A DNA stretch of 64,000 bases from Paraplanobispora siamensis (GCF_016863175.1 NZ_BOOJ01000071.1:1-64000); one strand, 5' to 3'. Positions 40,886-49,786 are shown, counted from the first letter of the stretch. The notes: generated by a model not told the origin, from the letters alone. Made by a program: numbers and translations.

Positions 40886-42315
40886 TGGAGACCTCCGCTT
40901 TGCAGTTCCGCGTGCTCGGCCCGGTCAAGGTGATCAGGGGCGGCGACGAGCTGTTCATGAGCGCCAACCGGGAGCTGGTCATCCTGGCCGGTCTGCTGCT
41001 CAACGCCAACCGGGTGATGAGCGTGGAACGGCTGATCGAGGCCGTGTGGGCCGGGTCCGCGCCGTCGAGCGCGTGGCGGCAGGTGGCCATCTGCGTGTCG
41101 CGGCTGCGCCGTACGCTGGGGGCCGGGGTCATCGAGACCTCCAGCCCCGGTTACCTGCTGCGGGCAGCGCCCGGCAGCATCGACTGGCTCAGGTTCACCT
41201 CCATGGTCGACAGGTCGCGCACGCTGGTCGAGCTGGGCTCGGCCGAGGCGGCCGTCCTGCTGCTGCGGGAGGCGCTGGCACTGTGGCGGGGCAGGCCGTT
41301 CGAGGACATCCGGGGGCTGCAGTACGACGTGGCGCGGATGGAGGAGTCGCGGCTGGAGGCGCTGGAGACCTGCCTGGAGCTGGAGATCGAGCTGGGACGT
41401 CACCACCAGGTGATCCCCGAGCTCGTGGCGCTGGTGGCCGAGTCACCGCTCCGCGAGCGGGTGCGGGCCCAGCTCATGCTGGCCCAGTACCGCGCGGGGC
41501 AGCGGGCCGAGGCGCTGCGCACCTACCAGAGGACGCGCCGCCACCTGCTGGAACAGATCGGCCTCGAACCGGGCCCGACGCTGCGGCGGCTGCACGAGCA
41601 GATCCTCAGGGACGAGTCCGCGCTGATGCGGCCCGGCGTCTCCGCCCCCCGGCCCGTCACGGTGATGCCGCCCTGTCAGCTGCCGCCGCAGGTGCTGCCG
41701 TTCGTGGGACGGCAGGAGGAACTGGCCGCGCTGGACGCCGCCCTGCTCAGGGACGCCGCGCCGGCCACCGTGGTCATCAGCGGCCGCGGCGGGGTGGGGA
41801 AGACCACGCTGGCGGTGCGCTGGGCCCACGCCCGGCTGGACGGCTTCCCCGACGGGCAGCTCTACGCCGACCTGACCGGCGCCGACCCGGACGCCGTGCT
41901 CGACCGGTTCCTGCGCGCGCTGGGCGTGCCCGCCCAGGACCTCCCCGGCGGTTCCGAGGAGAAGCTCGCGCTCTACCGGAGCTGCACCGCCCGGCGCAGG
42001 GTGCTGGTGGTGCTGGACAACGCCCGTGACAGCGACCAGGTGCTGGCCCTGCTGCCGGGCGGCGCGCACTGCCGCGTGCTCGTCACCGCCGAGGACCCCC
42101 TGGACGACCTGGTGGCCCGGCAGGGCGCGCACCGCCTGTTCCTGCGGCCGCTGCCCGAGGACGCGGCGCGGGAGCTCGTCGGCCTGCTGGCCGGGGCCGC
42201 CTCCGCGCAGGAGGTGCGCGAGCTCGTGGCCACCTCCTGCGGAGACCCCCTCTCGCTGCGGTTGGCGGCCGCCCGCCTCCGCCACGACGTGATCCACGAC
42301 GTGATCCCGGCCTAG
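40885..42315 (+). CDS. SARP-family regulator with partial NB-ARC domain, 476 aa
   Basis: Residues 1-95 are the OmpR-like winged helix of SARPs (FRVLGPVKVIRGGDELFMSA, LIEAVWAGSAPSSAWRQVAI). Residues 100-245 are the bacterial transcriptional activation domain, ending LLEQIGLEPGPTLRRLHEQI. An NB-ARC ATPase follows with Walker A SGRGGVGKTT near residue 300 and VLVVLDNARDSDQVLALLPG. The protein stops soon after this module, lacking the remaining NB-ARC helices and TPR part of AfsR-type proteins. It is a likely activator of the cluster. Confidence 0.9.
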   Translation: METSALQFRVLGPVKVIRGGDELFMSANRELVILAGLLLNANRVMSVERLIEAVWAGSAPSSAWRQVAICVSRLRRTLGAGVIETSSPGYLLRAAPGSIDWLRFTSMVDRSRTLVELGSAEAAVLLLREALALWRGRPFEDIRGLQYDVARMEESRLEALETCLELEIELGRHHQVIPELVALVAESPLRERVRAQLMLAQYRAGQRAEALRTYQRTRRHLLEQIGLEPGPTLRRLHEQILRDESALMRPGVSAPRPVTVMPPCQLPPQVLPFVGRQEELAALDAALLRDAAPATVVISGRGGVGKTTLAVRWAHARLDGFPDGQLYADLTGADPDAVLDRFLRALGVPAQDLPGGSEEKLALYRSCTARRRVLVVLDNARDSDQVLALLPGGAHCRVLVTAEDPLDDLVARQGAHRLFLRPLPEDAARELVGLLAGAASAQEVRELVATSCGDPLSLRLAAARLRHDVIHDVIPA

Positions 42316-42364
42316 AGAGCCGGTGAGAGCCGGTGAGAGCCGGTGAGGGCCGGTGAGGGCCGGG
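42315..42364. repeat. 10-bp tandem repeat at the SARP/monooxygenase convergence
   Basis: CGGTGAGAGC/CGGTGAGGGC units follow each other about five times, beginning on the last base of the SARP stop codon and ending just before the monooxygenase stop. It is a small minisatellite between convergent genes. No hairpin terminator is seen. Confidence 0.85.
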
Positions 42365-42366
42365 GT

Positions 42367-43968
42367 TCAGCGGTGCCTTGCGAGGACGGTGGCCAGGACC
42401 GTCTCCAGAGCGCCGGGGGAGGGGGTGTCCTCGCGGACTCGCCAGGCCACGTGGCCGTCGGGGCGGACGAGGACCGCGCCGCGCGGACCGAGCCCGTACT
42501 CCTTGGCCCAGGTGGGGGAGACCCAGCTGGGGGCGGCGGCCCCGTCCGTCTCGGCCTCGGCGATCTCCGCCGCGCGCACCGGGAGGCCGGCCGCCGCCTG
42601 GAGCCAGCCGCTGCCCGCCGGCGTCAGCAGCGTGAAGTGCGGGCCGAGGAGGTCGAGGGTGGAGACCCGGCCGTCCCCGCAGGTCAGCCACACGTGAGGG
42701 GCGCGGTGGCCGGGGCGGGCCGTGGGGACGTAGTCGCGGTAGGGATCCTGCGCCGCCGGGGGCGCCGTGCCGTCGGGGACGACGCCGTCCGAGTCGTAGT
42801 GATGGCCCAGGACCAGGCCCTCCGAGCTGCGCCGGTCCGCCTGCCGCCGGATGGCCTCGGCCATGGACAGCCGGCCCTCCATCATCTCCCAGGTGATCCG
42901 GGCGTTGGTCAGGCTCTCCTGCACCGTGCGGGCGGCGATCGGGCGGCGTTCGGTCTCGTAGGTGTCCAGCAACCTCTCGCCCGCCTGCCCGCGCAGGACG
43001 GCGGCCAGCTTCCAGGCCAGGTTGTGGGCGTCCTGGATGCCGCAGTTCATGCCGAAACCGCCCTGCGGGGTCGCGACGTGGGCGGCGTCGCCGGCCAGGA
43101 AGACCGGGCCCGCGCGGAAGGCGGTGGCGAGGTTCGCCTGCTGCAGCCACGGCATGACGCCCAGGAGCGTGACCGGCAGGTCGGGCACCCCCACGGCGGC
43201 CCGCACGGCGCGCAGGCACACCTCCTCGGTGAAGTCCTCGGGGCCGCCGCCCCGCGCGGGGTCGTAACCGGTCTGCACCATCCAGCGCAACCGGTGGTCC
43301 ACGGCCTCCACGGCGCACGGCGGGTCGGTCAGGAACGACAGGGCGGCCCGGCGCTCGGCGGGCAGGAAGCCCAGGTCGGCCTCGAACATGATGCTGATCA
43401 TGTGACCGAGCGGCGGCGGGCCCTCGGCGGCGATGCCCAGCGACTCGCGGATCCCGCTGCGGCTGCCGTCGGCGGCCACCAGGTAGCGGCAGCGCACCAG
43501 CACCGGCTCCACGCCCTCGACCAGCGCCTCGACGCCGGAGCCGGTCACCGTCATGCGGGTCATGGCGGTGCCGAAGCGCACGTCGGCCAGTGACCCGGCG
43601 AGCCGGCGCAGGATCACCTCCAGCACGTCCTGCGCGCACAGGTGCGTGTACGTCGGGCTCTGCGGGGCGTCGCGCTCCAGCTCGGCCGAGGCGCGGACGA
43701 AGTCGCCGGCCGTGAGCGAGCTGCCCACGCCCACCGCGAGGTACTGCTCGCGCGGCATCCCCGCGCTCTCCACCTCCTCCTGGAGGCCCCACGCGCGCAA
43801 GAGCTCCATGGTCCTGGTGGTGACGAGCCGCGCCTTGGGGAAAATCGACGTGCCGGAGCGGCGCTCCACGAGCAGGGTCGATATTCCGTGCCGGGAGAGC
43901 TCAATGGCGGCGCAGAGTCCCACCGGGCCGCCGCCTACCACTAAAACTTCGACATCGAGCTCTTTCAT
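42367..43968 (-). CDS. FAD-dependent aromatic-hydroxylase-type monooxygenase, 533 aa
   Basis: A PHBH-fold flavoprotein of the polyketide hydroxylase class (PgaE/RdmE/MtmOIV relatives). LVVGGGPVGLCAAIELSRHG is the Rossmann GxGxxG. YLVAADGSRSGIRESLGI is the DG motif. VFLAGDAAHVATPQGGFGMN is the GD motif for ribityl binding. The last about 110 residues form the thioredoxin-like tail common to this class. It would hydroxylate or epoxidise the polyketide with NAD(P)H and O2. No ribosome site is visible before the ATG at 43968. It is divergent from the FabG gene. Confidence 0.92.
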   Translation of the reverse strand: MKELDVEVLVVGGGPVGLCAAIELSRHGISTLLVERRSGTSIFPKARLVTTRTMELLRAWGLQEEVESAGMPREQYLAVGVGSSLTAGDFVRASAELERDAPQSPTYTHLCAQDVLEVILRRLAGSLADVRFGTAMTRMTVTGSGVEALVEGVEPVLVRCRYLVAADGSRSGIRESLGIAAEGPPPLGHMISIMFEADLGFLPAERRAALSFLTDPPCAVEAVDHRLRWMVQTGYDPARGGGPEDFTEEVCLRAVRAAVGVPDLPVTLLGVMPWLQQANLATAFRAGPVFLAGDAAHVATPQGGFGMNCGIQDAHNLAWKLAAVLRGQAGERLLDTYETERRPIAARTVQESLTNARITWEMMEGRLSMAEAIRRQADRRSSEGLVLGHHYDSDGVVPDGTAPPAAQDPYRDYVPTARPGHRAPHVWLTCGDGRVSTLDLLGPHFTLLTPAGSGWLQAAAGLPVRAAEIAEAETDGAAAPSWVSPTWAKEYGLGPRGAVLVRPDGHVAWRVREDTPSPGALETVLATVLARHR

Positions 43969-44111
43969 GAGAATCAGCGTTACGCAGCTCCATTGTTCGG
44001 TCAATGCGGAGATAACCGCGTGATACAGGCGTGATACACCGCCTCGGTAGCTTTATTCATGGAAGATCCAGATAAGTCAATCCGGCGATTGTCGAATTCC
44101 TGGAGACCGTG
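43969..44111. promoter_or_regulatory. divergent promoter region of monooxygenase and PKS operon
   Basis: This 143-bp non-coding interval must hold the main promoter of the 16-kb PKS operon. It contains a direct repeat, CGTGATACA, twice near 44019-44038, and an AT-richer stretch (44040-44100). The TAGGGG box of other cluster promoters is absent here, so control may differ. Confidence 0.45.
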
Positions 44112-44861
44112 ATGCTGTTTGCACAGGGCGCCGTGGCGCTGGTGACCGGCGGGTCACGCGGAATCGGCCGGGCCGTCGCGCTCGACCTGGCCCGCGAGGG
44201 CGCCACCGTCATCGTCAACTACGCCCGCTCCGAGCACGACGCCAAGGAGGTCGTCGCCCGGATCGAGGAGGAGGGCGGCCGCGCGACGGCCGTCCAGGCG
44301 GACGTCACCGACGAGGAGGCCGTACGCGCCATGTTCCGCGCCGTGCGCACCGAGCACGGCCGCCTCGACGTGCTGGTGACCAGCGCCGGCATCACCTCCG
44401 ATCGCTACCTGGTGGCGATGGGGCTGGAGCAGTTCCGCGCGCCGGTCGAGACCAACCTGGTCGGCACCTTCCTGGCCTGCCGGGAGGCGCTGCGGCTGAT
44501 GCAGCACCAGCGCAGCGGCTCCATCGTGACGCTGTCGTCCTCCAGCGGGCTCGACGGCGGCTTCCCCGGCCAGACCAACTACGTGGCCTCCAAGGGCGCG
44601 ATCGTCGCCTTCACCCACGCGCTGTCGAACGAGGCGGCCCCCCATGGCGTGCGGGCCAACGTCGTGTGCCCCGGTTTCGTGGCCACCGACATGACGCGCA
44701 AGGTCCCCGCGGACCTCAAGAAGCAGTACGAGTCCCGCATCCGCCTGGGCCGCATGGGCCGTCCCGAGGAGATCGCGTCCATCGTGAGCTTCCTGGCCTC
44801 GCCCAAGGCGTCGTACATGTCCGGATCCGTGGTGGTCGCGCACGGCGGCGGCCTCGGCTGA
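44112..44861 (+). CDS. 3-oxoacyl-ACP reductase (FabG-like ketoreductase), 249 aa
   Basis: A classical SDR that reduces the beta-keto group of ACP-bound chains with NADPH. TGGSRGIG (12-19) binds the cofactor. The catalytic set is N115 in ETNLVG, a serine in LSSSSG (about 144), Y157 and K161 in NYVASKGA. PGFVATDM and the C-terminal YMSGSVVVAHGGG are typical of FabG. A GGAG box sits 6 bp before the ATG. It is the first gene of the PKS operon, so the polyketide is reduced rather than a plain poly-beta-keto aromatic. Confidence 0.93.
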   Translation: MLFAQGAVALVTGGSRGIGRAVALDLAREGATVIVNYARSEHDAKEVVARIEEEGGRATAVQADVTDEEAVRAMFRAVRTEHGRLDVLVTSAGITSDRYLVAMGLEQFRAPVETNLVGTFLACREALRLMQHQRSGSIVTLSSSSGLDGGFPGQTNYVASKGAIVAFTHALSNEAAPHGVRANVVCPGFVATDMTRKVPADLKKQYESRIRLGRMGRPEEIASIVSFLASPKASYMSGSVVVAHGGGLG

Positions 44862-44877
44862 GCAAGAAGGAACAACC

Positions 44878-45171
44878 ATGACCATGGACGAACTCCGCGC
44901 CAGGGCCGCGGCTCGGCAGCAGACGTGCTCCCAGATCAAGAAGATGATCGTCTCCCGGCTCGACCTGGAGATCGATCCCGACTGGATCACCGACGACCAG
45001 CCGCTGTTCGGCCGCGGGCTCGAACTGGACAGTCTCGACGTGCTCGAACTGTACGTGGCCATCGAGGCCGAGTTCGGCGTGGCCCTCTACGACAGCGACA
45101 TGGCGGTGTTCGGCTCGGTGTCGCGGCTGGCCGAAGAGGTCGACCCGGCGCTGCGGGCGGTCTCCGCATGA
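44878..45171 (+). CDS. acyl carrier protein, 97 aa
   Basis: A stand-alone carrier. The phosphopantetheine site is LELDSLDVLELYV with S52, the family D-S-L in context. It is longer than FabC-type ACPs because of a charged N-terminal helix (MTMDELRARAAARQQT). It begins 16 bp after the reductase and overlaps the dehydratase start by ATGA. It is the only visible ACP in the window, so it should be the chain carrier for the KS-CLF protein. Confidence 0.92.
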   Translation: MTMDELRARAAARQQTCSQIKKMIVSRLDLEIDPDWITDDQPLFGRGLELDSLDVLELYVAIEAEFGVALYDSDMAVFGSVSRLAEEVDPALRAVSA

Positions 45172-45680
45172 CGGCCACCGAAGAGGTGCCGCCGGTGACG
45201 GCGCAGGCGCCGCCGGGAAGGGCGCCGGCACCCGTGCAGCTCTCCCACGACCAGGTACGGCAGGTGCTGCCGCACCGGTGGCCGATGCTGCTGCTCGACC
45301 GGGTCGGCTCCGTGGTGCCCGGCGTCAAGGGCACGGCCACCAAGAACGTGGCCGGGACCGAACTGTGGTTCCAGGGACACTTCCCCTCCGAGGCGGTGCT
45401 GCCCGGCGTCGTGATCGTCGAGGCCATGGCGCAGCTCAGCGGGGTGGTCTTCGCCCTGGCCGGGGCCAGTGAGATCAGCTACCTGGCGGGGGTCAGGTCG
45501 ATGCGGTTCCGCCGCCCGATCGTCCCCGGCGACCAGGTCACCCTGACCGCCGAGCGGACCGCGGGCGGCGGCGGGTTCGCCGAGTTCCGCGTGTCGGCGC
45601 GGGTGGACGGCCAGATCGCCGCCGAAGGAAACCTCACGATCGCCGATCCGGCGTCACAACGTACCGTGCGAAAGGTGTGA
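45168..45680 (+). CDS. FabZ-like 3-hydroxyacyl-ACP dehydratase, 170 aa
   Basis: A single hot-dog-fold dehydratase that makes trans-2-enoyl-ACP. VLPHRWPMLLLDRV opens the domain. WFQGHFPSEAVLPG carries catalytic H71, and VVIVEAMAQL carries E85. The 25-residue Pro/Ala leader is unusual and may be a flexible tail. With the KR and no enoyl reductase in the operon, the chain should keep double bonds, so a polyene or a cyclised polyene is predicted. Confidence 0.92.
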   Translation: MTATEEVPPVTAQAPPGRAPAPVQLSHDQVRQVLPHRWPMLLLDRVGSVVPGVKGTATKNVAGTELWFQGHFPSEAVLPGVVIVEAMAQLSGVVFALAGASEISYLAGVRSMRFRRPIVPGDQVTLTAERTAGGGGFAEFRVSARVDGQIAAEGNLTIADPASQRTVRKV

Positions 45681-45682
45681 TC

Positions 45683-46750
45683 ATGGCAACCGTCCTCGCG
45701 ACCGAGCATCCGGAGGACACGGCGTACGGCCAGGTGGGCGACGCCACCGTGCCGCTGCGTTTCTCCTCACTCGCGGAGGAGTACCGCGTGCTCAGAAACC
45801 GCGCCGCGGTCCTGGACCTCGGAGGGCACGGCCTCATCCAGATCACCGGAGCCGACGGCGTCGACTTCGCGCAGCGCGTGCTGGCCCGCGACGTGGAGTA
45901 CCTCACCTCCGACCGCTGCATGATGAGCCTCGTCCTGGACGAGTCCGGGCAGGTCGTGGACCAGGTCCTCGCCTTCGGCCGGGAGGACGGGCTGCTGCTG
46001 GAGAGCTCCTGCGGCGCGGGCACCCGGCTCCTGGAGCACCTGCTGGCCCGGGTGGCCGACGACGACGTCCAGATCACCGACCGCTCCGGCGACCTGACCG
46101 TCATCGGGCTGGAGGGCCCCTACGCGTGGGGCGTGGTGGGGCGGCTGATCGACGCGGAGCTGGCCTCGCTGCCGTTCGAGTCGGTGGTGGACACCGCCTG
46201 GGACGACGTGGAGATCGTCTTCGCCCGCACCGGTCTGACCGGCGAGTACGGCTACCAGATGATCGTCCCCATCGAGTCCGCCGCCGCCCTGTGGCGCAGG
46301 TCGCTGGAGCACGCGCAGGCGGCGGGGGTGGAGGCGCTGGAGCTGGCCATGCTGGAGGTGCGCCAGCCCATCCCGCGCCACGAGGTCACCCCCGGCGCGT
46401 CGGTCATCGAGATCGGCGCCAACTGGCTGGTGGACATCACCAAGGACGACTTCGTCGGCAAAGACGCGGTCGTCGAGGCGTTCGAGGCCGGCGGCGGGCG
46501 GCGCACGGTCGGCTTCACCGGCTGCCCCGGCGTCCCCGCCCTGGGCACCCGCGTGCAGGCGGCCGGCCAGGACATCGGCGAGGTGGTCTACGCCGTGCAC
46601 AGCGTCGGCCTCGACGCCACCCTCGGTCTGGCCCGGGTGACGGAGGACCTGGCCGCGGCGGGGCTGGAGCTCACCGTCGGCGGTCTGCCCGTGACCACGC
46701 TGACCAGCCCCTACGTCGTGCCCAAAAGCTGGAGCATCCCGATCATCTGA
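45683..46750 (+). CDS. GcvT-like folate-dependent aminomethyltransferase family protein, 355 aa
   Basis: The fold matches glycine-cleavage T-protein/YgfZ relatives: VLDLGGHGLIQITGADGVDF, then MMSLVLDESGQVVDQVLAF, where T-proteins have their key aspartate, TGEYGYQMIVP and NWLVDITKDDFVGKDA. No GcvH or GcvP is nearby, so it does not work in glycine cleavage. Buried between DH and KS genes with 2-bp and 31-bp gaps, it should act on the polyketide or on its carrier. One-carbon transfer (C- or N-methyl(en)ation or demethylation with tetrahydrofolate) is possible, but it may have lost folate chemistry. Confidence 0.8.
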   Translation: MATVLATEHPEDTAYGQVGDATVPLRFSSLAEEYRVLRNRAAVLDLGGHGLIQITGADGVDFAQRVLARDVEYLTSDRCMMSLVLDESGQVVDQVLAFGREDGLLLESSCGAGTRLLEHLLARVADDDVQITDRSGDLTVIGLEGPYAWGVVGRLIDAELASLPFESVVDTAWDDVEIVFARTGLTGEYGYQMIVPIESAAALWRRSLEHAQAAGVEALELAMLEVRQPIPRHEVTPGASVIEIGANWLVDITKDDFVGKDAVVEAFEAGGGRRTVGFTGCPGVPALGTRVQAAGQDIGEVVYAVHSVGLDATLGLARVTEDLAAAGLELTVGGLPVTTLTSPYVVPKSWSIPII

Positions 46751-46781
46751 TCGGGCCGGTGCCGAGTTAAGGAGAGCAAGC

Positions 46782-49061
46782 ATGGCGCTGCGGCCCGTCG
46801 TGGTCACCGGCCTGGGCATCATCTGCGCGGCCGGCCGCGACCCCGCCGAGTTCTGGCGGCGGCTCACCGCCGGCCAGGGCGGACTCACCCCCATCGAGGA
46901 CGAGGCGTTCGCCGTGTTCACCGCCCGGTACGCGGGCCAGGTGCCGGACGCGTGGATCGACGACCAGCTCCCGCAGGAGGACCGCGGCCGGGACCGTACG
47001 GCCAGGCTCGCGCTCGTCGCCGCCCGCCAGGCCGTCGGACAGGCCGGTCTCGTCTCCCGCGATCCCGGCACGGACCCCGGGCGGCCCGATCCCGGGCGGC
47101 TCGGGATCATCCTCGGCAAGTGCCAGGCGACGCCCGACGCGGCGGGCCGCTACCAGCCCATGCACCGCACGGCCGACGTGGTGGCCGACCGGCTGGGGCT
47201 GCTCGGGCCGCGCATCCTGGTCTCCACCGCCTGCGCGGCCGGGGGCAACGCGGTCGGCCTGGCCAGGGACAAGATCCTCACCGGCGAGGCGGACGCGGTG
47301 CTGGCGGGCGGCGTCGACCCGCTGCTGTTCGGCACGTACGCGGGCTTCGCCGGGCTGCAGGCGCTGAGCACCGGCCCCTGCCGCCCGTACAGCAGCTCCG
47401 ACGGGCTCAACCTGGGCGAGGGCGCGGCGTTCCTGCTGCTGGAGCCGCTGGACCTGGCCCTGGCCAGGGGCGCGACCCCGCTGGCCGAGGTGGCCGGCTA
47501 CGGCCTGTCCGCCGACGCCTACCACGCCACCGCCCCCGACCCCACCGGCCGGGGCGGGGCCAGCGCGGTACGGCGCGCCCTGGCCGACGCCGGTCTCACC
47601 TCCGCCGACGTGCACTACGTCAGCGGCCACGGCACCGGCACCCCAGCCAACGACACCATGGAGGCCAAGGTCATGCGCCTGGTCTTCGGCGAGCGCGCCG
47701 GGCGGGTGCCCACCAGCAGCATCAAGTCGTTCGTCGGCCACACGCTGGGCGCGGCGGGCGCGGTGGAGGCGGTGGCGAGCGTGCTGGCGCTGCAGCACGG
47801 CGTCGCCCCGCCCACGATCGGCTTCGAGGACGAACCGGCCGCGGCCGATCTGGACTTCGTGCCCAACGCGGCGCGGCCGATGACGATCGACACGGTCGTC
47901 TCCAACAACTACGCCTTCGGCGGAAACAACGTCTCGCTCGTGCTGACCCGGCCCCGCGGCCCGCGCCCGTACGACGGGCTGCCGCACCGCGCCGCCGTGA
48001 TCACCGGTCTCGGGCCGGTGACCGGGGTCGGCGCCGGGATCGCCGAGGTCGCCGAGGCCGTCGCCACGGGGCTGCAGGAGCCCGGCAGGCCGCCGTCGCT
48101 GGACGGGCGCACGTACGCCCCGCGCTCGTTGTGGCGGCACATGAACCACCTGTCCCGCATGGCCATCGCCGCCTCCCGTCTGGCCTGGGAGGACGCCGGG
48201 CTGAAGCTCCCCAGGAAGGCGCTGGACGAGGTGGGGCTCGTGTTCGCCACCGCGGCGGGATCGGCGGAGAGCACCGGCGGGTTCGACGAGAGCATCGCGC
48301 TCAACCCGAACAAGCCCGCCGTGCTGAGCTTCTCCAACGTCGTATTGAACGCCACCGGCGGTGCGGTCTGCCAGACGCTCGGCCTGCGCGGGCCCACCAC
48401 GACGATCTGCAACGGCGGCGCGTCGGCCTCGATCGCCCTCGACTGCGCGCTGGAGATGATCCGGGCGGGCAAGGCCGAAGTGGTCCTGGTCGTCGCCGCC
48501 GACGAGACGACCGCCCCCGCCCCGGCCTCGGACCCGCCGGTCCCGTACGGAGAGAGTACGGCCGCGCCCGTGCCCGGGTCGGCGGCCGTGGCCTTCGTGG
48601 TCGAGTCCGCCGAGCACTGCGCGGGACGGGCGGGAAGGGCGTACGCGACGGTGACCGGCACCGCGCACACCACCGGCACCGGGACCGAGGCGGTCCTGCG
48701 TGAACTGCCGGTGTCCGGGGCCGGGCCGGCGGAGCTGGTGATCGGGGCCGGGACCGGTGGGCCGGAGGACGGGCAGGAGGCCGCCGCGGTGCTCGGCTGC
48801 GCGCCGGGCGCGCTGCTGACCGCCTCGGCCGGGCTGACCGGCGACTGCCAGGCGGCCACCGGCGCCATGAACCTCCTCCTGGCCGCCCTGGCGCTGCGCG
48901 AGCAGATCGCACCCGCGCTGACCGGGCTCACCGCCCCGCGCGCCGGGACTCTCGGCTCGTACGTGACCAAACCGGACCTGCCCGCACCGGTACGCCGCGC
49001 GCTGGCGTTGACCGCCGCCCACGGCTCGGTACGCGGTGCGGTGCTGCTGGAGGCCGTATGA
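46782..49061 (+). CDS. single-chain ketosynthase-chain length factor (KS-CLF) fusion, 759 aa
   Basis: Two thiolase-fold ketosynthases are joined in one protein. The N-terminal half (1 to about 390) is a full KS with the triad C151 in STACAAGG, H283 in GHGTGTP and H320 in GHTLGAAGA. The C-terminal half (about 400-740) starts AAVITGLGPVTGVGAG but has CNGGASAS at the active site, with Gly (546) where the Cys should be. HGTGT is replaced by GAGTGGP, and the second His region reads SAGLTGDCQAATGA. That is the pattern of a chain length factor. AAGGAGAG precedes the ATG. The two halves are separate genes in standard type II clusters. Confidence 0.93.
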   Translation: MALRPVVVTGLGIICAAGRDPAEFWRRLTAGQGGLTPIEDEAFAVFTARYAGQVPDAWIDDQLPQEDRGRDRTARLALVAARQAVGQAGLVSRDPGTDPGRPDPGRLGIILGKCQATPDAAGRYQPMHRTADVVADRLGLLGPRILVSTACAAGGNAVGLARDKILTGEADAVLAGGVDPLLFGTYAGFAGLQALSTGPCRPYSSSDGLNLGEGAAFLLLEPLDLALARGATPLAEVAGYGLSADAYHATAPDPTGRGGASAVRRALADAGLTSADVHYVSGHGTGTPANDTMEAKVMRLVFGERAGRVPTSSIKSFVGHTLGAAGAVEAVASVLALQHGVAPPTIGFEDEPAAADLDFVPNAARPMTIDTVVSNNYAFGGNNVSLVLTRPRGPRPYDGLPHRAAVITGLGPVTGVGAGIAEVAEAVATGLQEPGRPPSLDGRTYAPRSLWRHMNHLSRMAIAASRLAWEDAGLKLPRKALDEVGLVFATAAGSAESTGGFDESIALNPNKPAVLSFSNVVLNATGGAVCQTLGLRGPTTTICNGGASASIALDCALEMIRAGKAEVVLVVAADETTAPAPASDPPVPYGESTAAPVPGSAAVAFVVESAEHCAGRAGRAYATVTGTAHTTGTGTEAVLRELPVSGAGPAELVIGAGTGGPEDGQEAAAVLGCAPGALLTASAGLTGDCQAATGAMNLLLAALALREQIAPALTGLTAPRAGTLGSYVTKPDLPAPVRRALALTAAHGSVRGAVLLEAV

Positions 49062-49786
49062 GCACGCCCCCGTTCGACGTGGCCGAGACGGACCGGCTGC
49101 TGACCACCACCCGGTCCGTACGCCGCCGCCTCGACCTGGAACGACCCGTTCCCCGCCAGGTCGTCGAGGAGTGCCTGGAGGTCGCCGTCCAGGCGCCCAC
49201 CGCCAACAACCACCAGAACTGGCGCTGGCTGGTCGTCACCGAGCCCGACGCCAAGGCGCGGCTGGCCGAGATGATCCGCTCGTCGTGGCAGTTCCACCTC
49301 AACGACATCTGGACGAGGGCCGGCCGGCGCCGCCACCACCGGCAGGCCCGCCGCAACCACGACTCGGCGCAGGCGCTCATCGAGATGATCGCCAAGGTTC
49401 CCATGCTGGTCATCCCGTGCGTGCTCGGCCGCCCGCCGGACGTCGCGGCCATCAACGCCGCCTGGCGCGAGCGGATGTCGGACAAGGTCCCCGAGGACCC
49501 CGGCCACCAGGTCCAGCACGGCGAGACGCGGGCCAGCATCTTCTACGGCTCGATCTTCCCGGCGATCTGGTCCTTCCAGCTCGCCCTGCGCAGCCGGGGC
49601 CTGGGAAGCACGATCACCTGCCTGCACGTCCCGCACGAACGCGCCGTGGGGCGGCTGCTCGGCATCCCCTCCGGGGTCACGCAGGTGTGCATGATCCCGG
49701 TCGCCTACACGGTCGGCACCGACTTCCGTCCCGCCGACCGCCACAGCGCCAAGGAACGCACGTACTGGGAGAGGTGGGGGACGTGA
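49058..49786 (+). CDS. nitroreductase-family flavoprotein, 242 aa
   Basis: An FMN-binding NTR-fold protein: TRSVRRRLDLERPVPRQVVE, then VQAPTANNHQNWRWLVV, and the C-terminal LGIPSGVTQVCMIPVAY. Members reduce nitro groups or enones, or oxidise/aromatise rings as in thiazole/oxazoline dehydrogenases. In this operon a desaturating or enone-reducing role is more likely than nitro reduction. It is translationally coupled to both neighbours (ATGA before, GTGA after). Confidence 0.88.
   Translation: MSTPPFDVAETDRLLTTTRSVRRRLDLERPVPRQVVEECLEVAVQAPTANNHQNWRWLVVTEPDAKARLAEMIRSSWQFHLNDIWTRAGRRRHHRQARRNHDSAQALIEMIAKVPMLVIPCVLGRPPDVAAINAAWRERMSDKVPEDPGHQVQHGETRASIFYGSIFPAIWSFQLALRSRGLGSTITCLHVPHERAVGRLLGIPSGVTQVCMIPVAYTVGTDFRPADRHSAKERTYWERWGT

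Noticed and set aside
42367-43968. Tetracycline-destructase-like resistance enzyme
   Set aside because: The fold is shared, but the thioredoxin-like tail and genomic context fit a biosynthetic polyketide hydroxylase.
48000-49000. Second half of the fusion read as an active ketosynthase
   Set aside because: Active-site Cys and both catalytic His positions are replaced, which fits a chain length factor.
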